Positions 1 through 7,231 of a stretch of DNA of 64,000 nucleotides are shown here, piece after piece. The translations under genes were made by a program, and so were the position numbers. The number at the start of each line of letters is the position of its first letter. Positions within the stretch are counted from its first letter, which is position 1. The notes below the pieces were generated by a model. The model was not told the origin of the DNA. It did not search any database and saw only the letters and a program-made list of their open reading frames with translations. Origin of the DNA: Lachnospiraceae bacterium (GTDB lineage Bacteria > Bacillota > Clostridia > Lachnospirales > Lachnospiraceae); assembly GCA_902363825.1 (NCBI GenBank), contig CABJBK010000001.1, positions 248,001-312,000 of the forward strand, read 5' to 3'.

Positions 1-148
1 GTCGGCCATCTCACATCAGCTTAAGATCTTAAAACAGAACAAGCTGGTGAAGAGCCGCAGGGAGGGAAAATCCATTTTCTATTCTCTCGCGGATGATCAT
101 GTGCGGACGATCATAGCCCAGGGCTGCGATCACATCGAGGAAAATTAA
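1..148 (+). CDS. ArsR/SmtB-family metal-sensing repressor, C-terminal part (cut by window edge)
   Basis: Only the last 48 codons are present, read from base 2 to the TAA at 146-148. The visible part is the recognition helix ('SAISHQLKILKQNKLV'), the beta wing ('REGKSIFYSLAD') and the last helix. That helix reads DDHVRTIIAQGCDHIEE and keeps the spacing of the SmtB/CzrA alpha-5 zinc site: Asp, His two residues on, a second His 11 after the first, and an acidic residue three after that. In this family metal binding at alpha-5 releases the repressor from DNA. A zinc or cobalt sensor is therefore likely, which fits the metal transporters downstream. The start and N-terminal domain lie outside the window, so its operator and promoter cannot be seen. 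Confidence 0.85.
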   Translation, partial: SAISHQLKILKQNKLVKSRREGKSIFYSLADDHVRTIIAQGCDHIEEN

Positions 149-153
149 TGTAA

Positions 154-453
154 AAAGGAAAAGCCTTTTTCAAAGAGCAGTTCATTTACGTCGGCAATGG
201 AGTAATTCCGCTGCAGGGCAAAAATAATGAGGCTGTCGGAGCAGCCGTCAACGGGATCATGACGCAGAGTGTTTTCTCCTGCGATGTGGCTGCGGGAAAA
301 ACCGCAAATGATGGGATCACATTGCTCAGCAGTGATTTAGATCAGGCAGGGATCAGGCAGATCCAGAATGTGGAATTTACGTTCCATGTATTTGATACGG
401 ATACTTATGATACAATTTTTGACACCGATCCGTTAAGTGTTTCTTTTGAATAA
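154..453 (+). pseudogene. C-terminal remnant of a Lachnospiraceae secreted/lipoprotein-type protein
   Basis: After the ArsR stop, one frame is open from a stop at 151-153 to the TAA at 451-453 and encodes about 99 residues (KGKAFFKEQFIYVGNGVIP at the start, FHVFDTDTYDTIFDTDPLS near the end). The first ATG (259) lies deep inside and has no ribosome-binding site. There is no signal peptide or start upstream. The sequence looks like the C-terminal end of a beta-rich extracellular protein whose 5' part has been lost, joined directly behind arsR. No precise family is recognised. A short expressed protein from 259 is possible but unlikely. Confidence 0.5.
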
Positions 454-492
454 GACCGCGTGTGGCTTACCATAGGTCTGTCAGTGCAAGAG

Positions 493-537
493 CAGTATGT
501 GTGCAGAAAAAAATTCTGCGCGCATACTGTTTTTTTT
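493..537 (+). terminator. Rho-independent terminator
   Basis: CAGTATGTGTGCAGAA pairs with TTCTGCGCGCATACTG (about 16 bp with G-U pairs) and is followed by eight T. It separates the arsR/remnant transcript from the ZIP gene. Confidence 0.9.
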
Positions 538-567
538 CGCAAAAGTATAGTACAATAACACAGGATG

Positions 568-585
568 GAGTTAGATGCAACTAAC
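568..585 (+). promoter_or_regulatory. Candidate DtxR/MntR-type metalloregulator operator
   Basis: GAGTTA-GATGCA-ACTAAC lies between a possible -10 (TACAAT, 551-556) and the ribosome-binding site of the ZIP gene. The core GTTA-N8-TAAC is an inverted repeat. The same GAGTTA-N6-ACTAAC occurs at 10865-10882 in front of DUF3793-flavodoxin. The resemblance to DtxR-family boxes (TTAG...CTAA) is inference. Confidence 0.55.
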
Positions 586-602
586 AGAGAGGAGGATGGA
601 TT

Positions 603-1388
603 ATGACAACTGATATATTAAGCGGGATCCTGATCCCGTTTGCGGGAACATCACTTGGTGCGGCATGCGTGTTTGTTATGAGAAGAAACAGCATGAACCG
701 CATTGTACAGAAGGCACTCACCGGTTTCGCGGCGGGAGTCATGGTAGCAGCATCCATCTGGAGTCTTTTGATACCGGCGATGAATCAGTCGGCAGAGCTT
801 GGGAAACTTGCGTTTCTCCCTGCGGCAGTCGGATTCTGGCTTGGTATTTTATTTTTACTTTTTCTGGATCATATCATACCGCATCTGCACATGGGAGCAG
901 AGACCGCGGAAGGGCCGCATACACAGCTGAAGCGGACGACTATGCTGGTGCTCGCGGTGACGCTTCACAATATTCCGGAAGGAATGGCAGTTGGTGTGGT
1001 ATACGCCGGATATCGCATGGGGAATGGAGATATCACGGCGATGGGAGCGTTTGCGCTCGCGCTTGGAATCGCGATCCAGAATCTTCCGGAGGGAGCGATC
1101 ATATCGATGCCGCTCCGGTCAGAAGGGATGAGCAAGGGGAAGGCGTTCATCTGTGGTGTACTTTCCGGTATCGTGGAACCGATCGGCGCGCTCCTTACCG
1201 TGGCGGCGGCAGGTTTTATCGTTCCGGTACTGCCGTATTTGTTAAGCTTTGCGGCGGGAGCCATGATCTATGTGGTGGTGGAAGAACTGATCCCGGAGAT
1301 GTCCGAAGGGGCGCACTCCAATGTGGGAACACTTCTTTTCGCGGCAGGATTCACGGTCATGATGATGCTCGATGTGGCATTGGGGTAG
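603..1388 (+). CDS. ZIP-family divalent metal transporter
   Basis: A 261-residue integral membrane protein of the ZIP family (ZupT/GufA branch), which moves Zn, Fe or Mn into the cytoplasm. The two signature metal-site helices are clear: HNIPEGMAVG from about residue 122 and NLPEGAII from about residue 160. A third conserved acidic helix, VVEELIPEMSEG, lies near residue 223. About eight membrane segments are expected, with a His-containing loop (DHIIPHLHMG) between segments 3 and 4. The start has a strong GGAGG (591-595). A terminator lies upstream and a metal-type operator precedes the start, so it is probably repressed by a metal. The actual substrate cannot be told from the sequence. Confidence 0.92.
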   Translation: MTTDILSGILIPFAGTSLGAACVFVMRRNSMNRIVQKALTGFAAGVMVAASIWSLLIPAMNQSAELGKLAFLPAAVGFWLGILFLLFLDHIIPHLHMGAETAEGPHTQLKRTTMLVLAVTLHNIPEGMAVGVVYAGYRMGNGDITAMGAFALALGIAIQNLPEGAIISMPLRSEGMSKGKAFICGVLSGIVEPIGALLTVAAAGFIVPVLPYLLSFAAGAMIYVVVEELIPEMSEGAHSNVGTLLFAAGFTVMMMLDVALG

Positions 1389-1410
1389 GAAATATGGAGG
1401 CAGACAGAAA

Positions 1411-1706
1411 ATGAAAGACAATTTTTATTACGGAGATATTGATTACCACGAGATCATCGAGTGCCTGGTCAGCGCGCTGGACGCGAAAAGCCCTTATACC
1501 GCAGGACACTCCAGGCGGGTGAGCGATATGGCGCTTGCGGTGTGCAGACGGATCAGGCACGATCTCGAATATTGCTACAAAGAGATTGAAAAAACCTCGG
1601 AACGATGTATGATCCTGTTATAGGAAAATATATATTAAAGAACTGGGAACTGATAAAAATTATCATTAGTGAAAAAAGTCTTGAAAATGTAAACCAGGCG
1701 AACTAA
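1411..1706 (+). pseudogene. Degraded HD-GYP domain protein (internal deletion plus frameshift)
   Basis: The frame from ATG 1411 encodes a normal HD-GYP opening (YHEIIECLVSALDAKSPYTA, then GHSRRVSDMALAVCRRI). It then jumps to KEIEKTS, part of the family's C-terminal end, and stops at 1621-1623. One frame over, the expected continuation TMYDPVIGKYILKNWELIK is readable to the TAA at 1704-1706. The catalytic core with the HD pair and GYP loop is missing. The gene therefore lost about 100 codons and then suffered a frameshift. Intact relatives hydrolyse cyclic-di-GMP; this copy cannot. Confidence 0.8.
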
Positions 1707-1749
1707 TATATGATAAAAACTGTAGAGAAAAGTTACGGAGGTAAAAGAA

Positions 1750-2055
1750 ATGTTAAAGTGTTTTGAAAAGATTAATTGGGCGAAGACAGGTATTTTTGCA
1801 GCAGGAGTTCTGTTTGGTACCGCAGGTATCAAAGCACTTTCCAGTGATGACGCGAAGAAGGTTTATACCGGATGCACCGCAGCATTTTTAAGAGCAAAGG
1901 ACTGCGTGATGAAGACAGCAGCTACCGTTCAGGAGAATGCGGGAGATATCTACGCAGAAGCAAAACAGCAGAATGAAGAACGTGCAGCAGCCGCAGAAGC
2001 AGAAGTAGTTGAGGACGTGGAAGAAGAAGCAGAAGCGGACACAACAGAAGAATAA
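1750..2055 (+). CDS. Small DUF6110-like protein next to metal P-type ATPase
   Basis: A 101-residue protein with one N-terminal membrane or hydrophobic segment (WAKTGIFAAGVLFGTAGIKA, about residues 10-29). A short helical part containing Cys follows (YTGCTAAFLRAKDCVMKTAA), then a very acidic Glu/Ala/Asp tail. The size, layout and position directly before an HMA-type ATPase match the DUF6110 group that accompanies such ATPases in Clostridia. A metal-handling or accessory role is inferred from this neighbourhood only. The start is preceded by ACGGAGG (1735-1741). Confidence 0.75.
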   Translation: MLKCFEKINWAKTGIFAAGVLFGTAGIKALSSDDAKKVYTGCTAAFLRAKDCVMKTAATVQENAGDIYAEAKQQNEERAAAAEAEVVEDVEEEAEADTTEE

Positions 2056-2083
2056 GATAAGTGACTGATCTGAAAAAATAAAG

Positions 2084-2112
2084 AACGCCTGCAGGATCCT
2101 GCAGGTGTTTTT
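2084..2112 (+). terminator. Intrinsic terminator or attenuator before the P-type ATPase
   Basis: AACGCCTGCAG and CTGCAGGTGTT form a GC-rich hairpin followed by five T. It sits only a few bases ahead of the ATPase ribosome-binding site (AAGGAG, 2115-2120), so it may reduce readthrough from the small gene into the ATPase. Confidence 0.7.
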
Positions 2113-2129
2113 CTAAGGAGTGAATCAAT

Positions 2130-4208
2130 TTGAAATTTCAAATCAAGCATGAGATCAAGGGACGTATGCGTGTACATATGGCGCAGAAGCGAATGACCTT
2201 TGCGCAGGCAGACACGCTGTTATATTATCTGCACAGTTTCAAATATGTGACATCCGTGCAGGTAAGGGAACGCACCGGCGACGCGATCATCTGCTATGTC
2301 GGTGACAGAGAAGCGATCATAGACCGGCTCAGAAAATTCCACTATGAAGATGTGGAGATGCCGGAAGGTCTGATCGAAAATTCAGGAAGAAAAGTAAACC
2401 AGGAGTATCAGGACAAGCTGGTCTATAAGGTACTTTTCCATTACGCGAGAAAATTCCTTCTGCCATATCCGCTCCGGGTATGCTATACAGGACTTACATC
2501 CATAAAATATATCAAAGAAGGATTACAGACACTTGCGGCGCGAAAGATCGAGGTACCGGTCTTAGACGCGACAGCGATCAGTATCTCCATGCTGCGCGGA
2601 GATTTTAATACCGCGGGATCCGTAATGTTCTTACTTGGCATCGGAGAACTGCTTGGCGAGTGGACACACAAAAAGTCGGTAGACGACCTGGCAAGAACCA
2701 TGTCCTTAAATGTAAGCAGAGTCTGGTTAAAGACCGAAGATCAGGAGATCCTGGTTCCGGTATCCGACATCAAAGAAGGAGACCAGGTCATTGTACATAT
2801 GGGAAATGTCATTCCGTTTGACGGCCTCGTAACAGACGGTGAGGCAATGATCAATCAGGCATCCCTGACCGGAGAATCCGTTCCGGTGCGGAAGACCGTA
2901 GAGAGTTCCGTATATGCGGGAACCGTTGTAGAGGAAGGAGAAGTGACGGTCAGAGTAAAAGAAGTCGGTGGTTCCAGCCGCTTCGAGAAGATCGTTACCA
3001 TGATCGAAGAATCCGAAAAATTAAAATCCGCATCTGAAGGCAGAGCGGAGCATCTTGCAGACCGTCTTGTGCCGTACACGCTTGCGGGTACCGGTCTCGT
3101 ATATCTGTTTACCAGAAATGTGACCAAGGCGCTTTCGGTTCTGATGGTTGACTTCTCCTGTGCGTTAAAACTCGCGATGCCGATCTCGGTACTTTCCGCG
3201 ATCCGTGAAGCAAGCCTTTACAATATTACGGTAAAAGGCGGAAAATATCTGGAAGCGATCGCGGAAGCGGATACCATTGTCTTTGACAAGACAGGTACGC
3301 TCACAAAGGCTGAGCCGACCGTTGCGAAGGTGGTATCTTTCAACGGACAGTCCACGGATGAACTGCTCCGTATCGCGGCGTGTCTGGAAGAGCATTTCCC
3401 GCACTCCATGGCAAAAGCGGTTGTGGACGCGGCGGAACAGAGAAATCTTGCGCATGAAGAGATGCATACAAAGGTAGAATATATTGTCGCGCATGGAATT
3501 TCCACTTCGATCAACGGAAAACGCGCGATTATCGGAAGCCATCACTTTGTCTTTGAAGATGAAAACTGCCGGATCCCGGAGGGAATGCAGCAGCAGTTTG
3601 ACGAGCTTCCAAAAGAATACTCCCATCTGTATCTTGCGATCGAAGGGGAACTTGCGGCAGTCATCTGTGTCGAAGATCCGCTCAGAGAAGAGGCAGAGGC
3701 AGTGGTCAATTCCTTAAAGAAAGCCGGAATTTCCAAAGTAGTTATGATGACCGGAGACAGTGAGCGTACCGCGCGCGCGATCGCGAAGCGGGTAGGCGTG
3801 GATGAGTATTATTCCGAAGTCCTTCCGGAGGATAAAGCCGGCTATGTCGAAAAGGAAAAAGAAAAGGGAAGAAAAGTCATTATGATCGGTGACGGAATCA
3901 ACGATTCTCCGGCACTTTCTGCGGCAAACGTAGGAATCGCCATCCGAGATGGCGCGGAGATCGCAAAAGAGATCGCGGACATTACCATTGGCGCGGACAA
4001 TCTGTATCAGATCGTGACGTTAAAACTTCTCAGTGACAGCCTTATGAAACGGATCCATAAGAATTACCGTACGATCGTGGGATTCAATACGGGTCTTATC
4101 GTGCTTGGTGTGGGCGGTATTTTACAGCCGGCGACTTCAGCGCTGCTTCATAATGCGTCAACACTTCTGATCGGCTTAAAGAGCATGCAGAATCTGCTGA
4201 CAGACTAA
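2130..4208 (+). CDS. Heavy-metal translocating P1B-type ATPase
   Basis: A 692-residue metal pump of the cytoplasmic membrane with a TTG start at 2130 (AAGGAG nine bases upstream). Residues 1-80 form an HMA2-like domain without a CxxC motif. The actuator TGES is at about 247, the phosphorylation motif DKTGTLT at Asp386, and GDGINDSPAL at 587. The membrane metal site is not the usual CPC: it reads SCALKLAMP around Cys344. The nucleotide domain has EHFPHSMA in place of the normal His-Pro motif. This variant group is common in Clostridia and has no firmly assigned metal (Mn, Fe or Zn are candidates). It probably exports metal. Confidence 0.9.
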   Translation: MKFQIKHEIKGRMRVHMAQKRMTFAQADTLLYYLHSFKYVTSVQVRERTGDAIICYVGDREAIIDRLRKFHYEDVEMPEGLIENSGRKVNQEYQDKLVYKVLFHYARKFLLPYPLRVCYTGLTSIKYIKEGLQTLAARKIEVPVLDATAISISMLRGDFNTAGSVMFLLGIGELLGEWTHKKSVDDLARTMSLNVSRVWLKTEDQEILVPVSDIKEGDQVIVHMGNVIPFDGLVTDGEAMINQASLTGESVPVRKTVESSVYAGTVVEEGEVTVRVKEVGGSSRFEKIVTMIEESEKLKSASEGRAEHLADRLVPYTLAGTGLVYLFTRNVTKALSVLMVDFSCALKLAMPISVLSAIREASLYNITVKGGKYLEAIAEADTIVFDKTGTLTKAEPTVAKVVSFNGQSTDELLRIAACLEEHFPHSMAKAVVDAAEQRNLAHEEMHTKVEYIVAHGISTSINGKRAIIGSHHFVFEDENCRIPEGMQQQFDELPKEYSHLYLAIEGELAAVICVEDPLREEAEAVVNSLKKAGISKVVMMTGDSERTARAIAKRVGVDEYYSEVLPEDKAGYVEKEKEKGRKVIMIGDGINDSPALSAANVGIAIRDGAEIAKEIADITIGADNLYQIVTLKLLSDSLMKRIHKNYRTIVGFNTGLIVLGVGGILQPATSALLHNASTLLIGLKSMQNLLTD

Positions 4209-4228
4209 GTGAAAACAGGACAGGCTTA

Positions 4229-4257
4229 TTGCGAAAGTGCTTGTGTTACGCTATAAT
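4229..4257 (+). promoter_or_regulatory. Sigma-A promoter for the serpin gene
   Basis: TTGCGA (4229-4234), a 17-base spacer and a perfect TATAAT (4252-4257). It lies inside a region where CAGGCTTATTGC (4221-4232) can pair with GCAATAGGCCTG (4278-4289), followed by seven T. That hairpin could also terminate the ATPase transcript. Confidence 0.75.
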
Positions 4258-4315
4258 TTAGGTAACAGAGACAAAGTGCAATAGGCCTGTTTTTTTATGG
4301 CACGAGGTAAAAGTT

Positions 4316-5647
4316 ATGAAAAAGGAAAAGAGAAAAAAAGAGATTTTCGGAGCTGTGGCGGCAGGTATGTGCCTTGCGGCATGTCTGACCGGATGCGCTG
4401 TGACAAAGCAGGAAGATGATAATCATGGGGAAAGCAAAAAAAGCGGGGAGACGCAGAACCTTTCCGTGCAGTATCAAAAGGAGAAGACCGTAGCAAAAGG
4501 AGAGGTCTCAGACGCGTTTCGCGCGGCATATGCGGATTTCTCCGTAAACCTGTTAAGAGAGAGCCGGGCAATGGCAGACGCGGAGGGAAAGAATACGATG
4601 GTGTCACCGCTTTCCGTCATGACGGCGCTTGAGATGAGCAGATACGGCGCGGACGGCGATACCGGAAAGCAGATGGAACAGGTCTTATATGGCGGAATGT
4701 CCGGCGAGGAGGGGCGCACGGATCTGATGCGCTTTACCGACGGACTTCCGGATGAGAAGGACGCGTCTTACATCGGAGCCAATTCGATCTGGTTTCGCGA
4801 AGCAGCGGACAGAACGCCAAAACAGGATTTTTTAGAGAGTAACGGAGCGGATCTTGACGCGGATATTTTTGAGGCTTCTTTTGGAAACGACACGGTAGAT
4901 GCCATCAATCAGTGGGTAGAAAAAAAGACCGATGGAAATGTGAAAAAAATACTTGATGAGATACCGGAAGGTGCTGATATGTATCTGATCAATGCTTCGT
5001 CTTTTGACGCGGAATGGGAAAACGAATATGAGGAAAGCGATATCTTAAAAGACCAGGAATTTACCTGCGCGGATGGAACCAAAAAGAACGTCGATCTGAT
5101 GGAAGCGACAGAGCGGGAGTACCTGTGTGGGGGAAACGAGACCGGATTCCGGAAAGCATACAAAGAAGGATATTCGTTTGTAGCGCTTCTGCCAAATGAG
5201 GGAATCGGGATCGATGATTATGTAAACCAACTGGACGGAGCAGCTTTCCTGGAACTGATGGAGGAAGCGCAGGAGGAAACCGTGTATACGATGCTTCCGG
5301 CGTTCGAGAGTGATACCGGATTCGAGCTTTCCGACACATTAAAGGTGCTTGGCATGCCGCTCGCGTTTGACAAAGATCAGGCAGAATTTCCGGGGATCTT
5401 TGAAGAGTCGGACGTTCCGGTATGGATCGGCAGAGTGCTGCATAAAACGCATATCTGTGTGGACGCGCGCGGAACCAAAGCAGGGGCGGCGACCGTGGTA
5501 GAGATCATGACAGAATCCGCGGCACCACAGGATCCGGACGAAGAACCGAAGGAAGTGTATCTGGATCGTCCGTTTGTCTATGCGATCGTGGAAGATGATA
5601 CAAATCTGCCGGTGTTCATCGGAACGGTGGAAGACATTGGAAAGTAA
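4316..5647 (+). CDS. Serpin-family lipoprotein (surface protease inhibitor)
   Basis: A 443-residue serpin with a lipoprotein signal peptide (lipobox LTGC, Cys27), so it should be anchored outside the membrane. The serpin fold is visible along the length: NTMVSPLSVMTALEMSRYGA, YLINASSFDAEW, and the C-terminal DRPFVYAIVEDDTNLPVFIG. The hinge of the reactive loop is DARGTKAGAATVVEIMTES, from about residue 383. Its small residues allow loop insertion, so it should be an inhibitor and not a dead serpin. Aligned to alpha-1-antitrypsin, P1-P1' falls at Glu400-Ser401, with Met398 or Thr399 as alternatives. Gut Firmicute serpins are known to inhibit host neutrophil proteases; the target here is unknown. 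Confidence 0.92.
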   Translation: MKKEKRKKEIFGAVAAGMCLAACLTGCAVTKQEDDNHGESKKSGETQNLSVQYQKEKTVAKGEVSDAFRAAYADFSVNLLRESRAMADAEGKNTMVSPLSVMTALEMSRYGADGDTGKQMEQVLYGGMSGEEGRTDLMRFTDGLPDEKDASYIGANSIWFREAADRTPKQDFLESNGADLDADIFEASFGNDTVDAINQWVEKKTDGNVKKILDEIPEGADMYLINASSFDAEWENEYEESDILKDQEFTCADGTKKNVDLMEATEREYLCGGNETGFRKAYKEGYSFVALLPNEGIGIDDYVNQLDGAAFLELMEEAQEETVYTMLPAFESDTGFELSDTLKVLGMPLAFDKDQAEFPGIFEESDVPVWIGRVLHKTHICVDARGTKAGAATVVEIMTESAAPQDPDEEPKEVYLDRPFVYAIVEDDTNLPVFIGTVEDIGK

Positions 5648-5776
5648 GCCGGTGCTGTATATGCATGGAAACCGGAAAATACGCAAAAAGCATAGAGAAG
5701 GGCATGTACTTCTTGCGTACAATGTTTATAGTATACGGGGATTGAGGAGTATGTAAGAAAGAGAAATGAAACAGGA

Positions 5777-6562
5777 ATGATAAAGATTTTAATGGTAGAG
5801 GACGATGAAATGGTTTGCCGGTCTTTTCAGGTGGCAATACGGAATAACGCGGCATTTTCGCTGGCAGGAAAAACCGGCAGCCAGAAAGAGGCGATGCAGA
5901 TGCTTCTTTCCCTTGATGTGGATGTGATGCTTTTGGATCTGGAACTGGACGAGGGCGATGGCATGCACCTGCTGGAGGAAATGCGGGCGAAGTTAGAAAG
6001 GCTTCCGGAGATCATCACCGTCACGAATACGAGCTCGGAATCCGTTTTGAGCTGCGTGCGCGAACTGGGTTCGGATTTTGTATATCAGAAACATAATGGC
6101 GCGTATTCGCCGGAAAATGTGCTGGAGATCATCCAGATGACATTTCCGTACTATCAGAATAAGACGGCGGATCAGACACAGGTGCTTGCCGCAGAGTACA
6201 GCCTGGAAAAGGAAAGGGAATATCAGCGCGTGTACATACGCCGGGAACTGGAAAAAATGGGATTTACGGCGCAGAAAAGAGGAACTTATTTTCTGGCAGA
6301 CGCGATCTGTATGGGACTGGAAAATAAGGAACACCGTAAATTACAGATCACCAATGACATTTATCCGGTCGTGGCGGAACAAAACGGTGTGTCCATCGGT
6401 GGTGTGGAAAAGAGCATCCGTGACGCGATCGAACATGCCTGGCGGGATGCGAATCTGGCAAATCTGGTGCGGTATTATCCGTTTACCTGGAGTGAGGAGA
6501 TCGGACGTCCGACGAACGCCGAGTTTGTCTCAAACATGGTTGAGCGTTTTGAACTGAAATAA
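5777..6562 (+). CDS. Orphan Spo0A-like response regulator
   Basis: A 261-residue response regulator. The receiver domain spans residues 1-120 with acidic pocket Asp9/Asp10 and phospho-acceptor Asp54 (MLLDLELDEGDG). The C-terminal 115 residues resemble the Spo0A DNA-binding domain (ITNDIYPVVAEQNGVSIGG, then VEKSIRDAIEHAW), the fold that binds TGTCGAA-type boxes. No histidine kinase is adjacent; the nearest is at 9405-10793. It is not Spo0A itself, because the receiver resembles the CitB/DcuR type. The start has only a weak upstream ribosome-binding site. Confidence 0.85.
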   Translation: MIKILMVEDDEMVCRSFQVAIRNNAAFSLAGKTGSQKEAMQMLLSLDVDVMLLDLELDEGDGMHLLEEMRAKLERLPEIITVTNTSSESVLSCVRELGSDFVYQKHNGAYSPENVLEIIQMTFPYYQNKTADQTQVLAAEYSLEKEREYQRVYIRRELEKMGFTAQKRGTYFLADAICMGLENKEHRKLQITNDIYPVVAEQNGVSIGGVEKSIRDAIEHAWRDANLANLVRYYPFTWSEEIGRPTNAEFVSNMVERFELK

Positions 6563-6571
6563 AATAAGAAC

Positions 6572-6622
6572 AAAAAAATGCAGCAGTGTATCTTTTCGAA
6601 TAAGGATACACTGCTGTTTGTG
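6572..6622 (-). terminator. Bidirectional terminator between convergent genes
   Basis: CAGCAGTGTATC (6581-6592) pairs perfectly with GATACACTGCTG (6605-6616). An A7 tract lies on the left, which reads as T7 on the minus strand, and TTTGTGT lies on the right. It best serves the minus-strand GNAT-hydrolase-CPBP transcripts and may also end the response regulator transcript. Confidence 0.85.
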
Positions 6623-6625
6623 TAA

Positions 6626-6716
6626 TGGCGACGAAGAAAACGGACGCCGTGCTTGCACGATCGTCCATTTGACGACCACTGATCAGAGCGGGATGTGGAA
6701 CGCATTCCGTCTCTGT
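6626..6716 (+). repeat. Dispersed structured repeat, copy 1 (strand of function unknown)
   Basis: A 91-base element related to 18069-18160. Shared blocks are GCTTGCA, ATTTGACGA, CTGATCAGAGCGG and CGTCTCTGT. Two hairpins can form. In the first, GGACG and GTGC pair with CGTCC and GCAC around the GCTTGCA block. In the second, AGAG-CGGGATG pairs with CATTCCG-T-CTCT. Where the copies differ inside stems, both sides usually change together. The element runs into the end of the GNAT gene, so on the minus strand it would lie in that gene's 3' untranslated region. Confidence 0.75.
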
Positions 6717-6717
6717 T

Positions 6718-7170
6718 TCACATCAGCTTCATATACAAAAGCGGATACGGATCTCCCTGCTCATCGAGATCCGTTCTTTTATAGGTCTGAAAGCCGAAAT
6801 GTTCATAAAATCCTACCGCCTGCGGATTCTGCTCGTTGACCGTAACTTCCCGGATCCCATAATTTTGAACGCCATATTGCAGCAGTCTGGTTCCAATTCT
6901 TTTTCCACGTTCTGACGCAGAGAGAAAGAGCATTTCCAGACGGCTCTGTTCTGTTCCCATAAAAGCGACCGGTTCACCCCGGTCATTTTTTGCAACGATC
7001 AGATGTTTGACGCCGGTGAGAGCCTGTGGAACGTATTCCCTGATCCGGTCAATTTCCGCGTCCGAAAGAAAATGATGGGTTGCGCGGACCGATCCTTCCC
7101 AAATGTCTAAAAGGCTTGTCAAAAGCTGCGCTGTTCTTTTTTCAACTTCATATATTTCCATGTCATCCAT
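6718..7170 (-). CDS. GNAT-family N-acetyltransferase (YjaB-like)
   Basis: A 150-residue single-domain GNAT acetyltransferase. The opening WEGSVRATHHFLSDAEI is typical of the YjaB-type group. The acetyl-CoA binding loop is SERGKRIGTRLL (about residues 85-96), and the C-terminal VNEQNPQAVGFYEHFGFQ is the usual beta-6/beta-7 region. The acceptor substrate is not predictable. It follows the hydrolase on the same strand with a gap of about 60 bases and ends next to the structured repeat. Confidence 0.88.
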   Translation of the reverse strand: MDDMEIYEVEKRTAQLLTSLLDIWEGSVRATHHFLSDAEIDRIREYVPQALTGVKHLIVAKNDRGEPVAFMGTEQSRLEMLFLSASERGKRIGTRLLQYGVQNYGIREVTVNEQNPQAVGFYEHFGFQTYKRTDLDEQGDPYPLLYMKLM

Positions 7171-7231
7171 CCTTCCTCATTTACGAGTTCAAATCTGATA
7201 CCAGTCATACCATATCATAATGTCAAAAATT

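Noticed and set aside
665..1414. Long open frame overlapping the ZIP transporter in another phase
   Set aside because: It encodes a low-complexity Arg/Gly-rich product and overlaps a clear ZIP gene with both metal motifs; it is a shadow of biased codon use.
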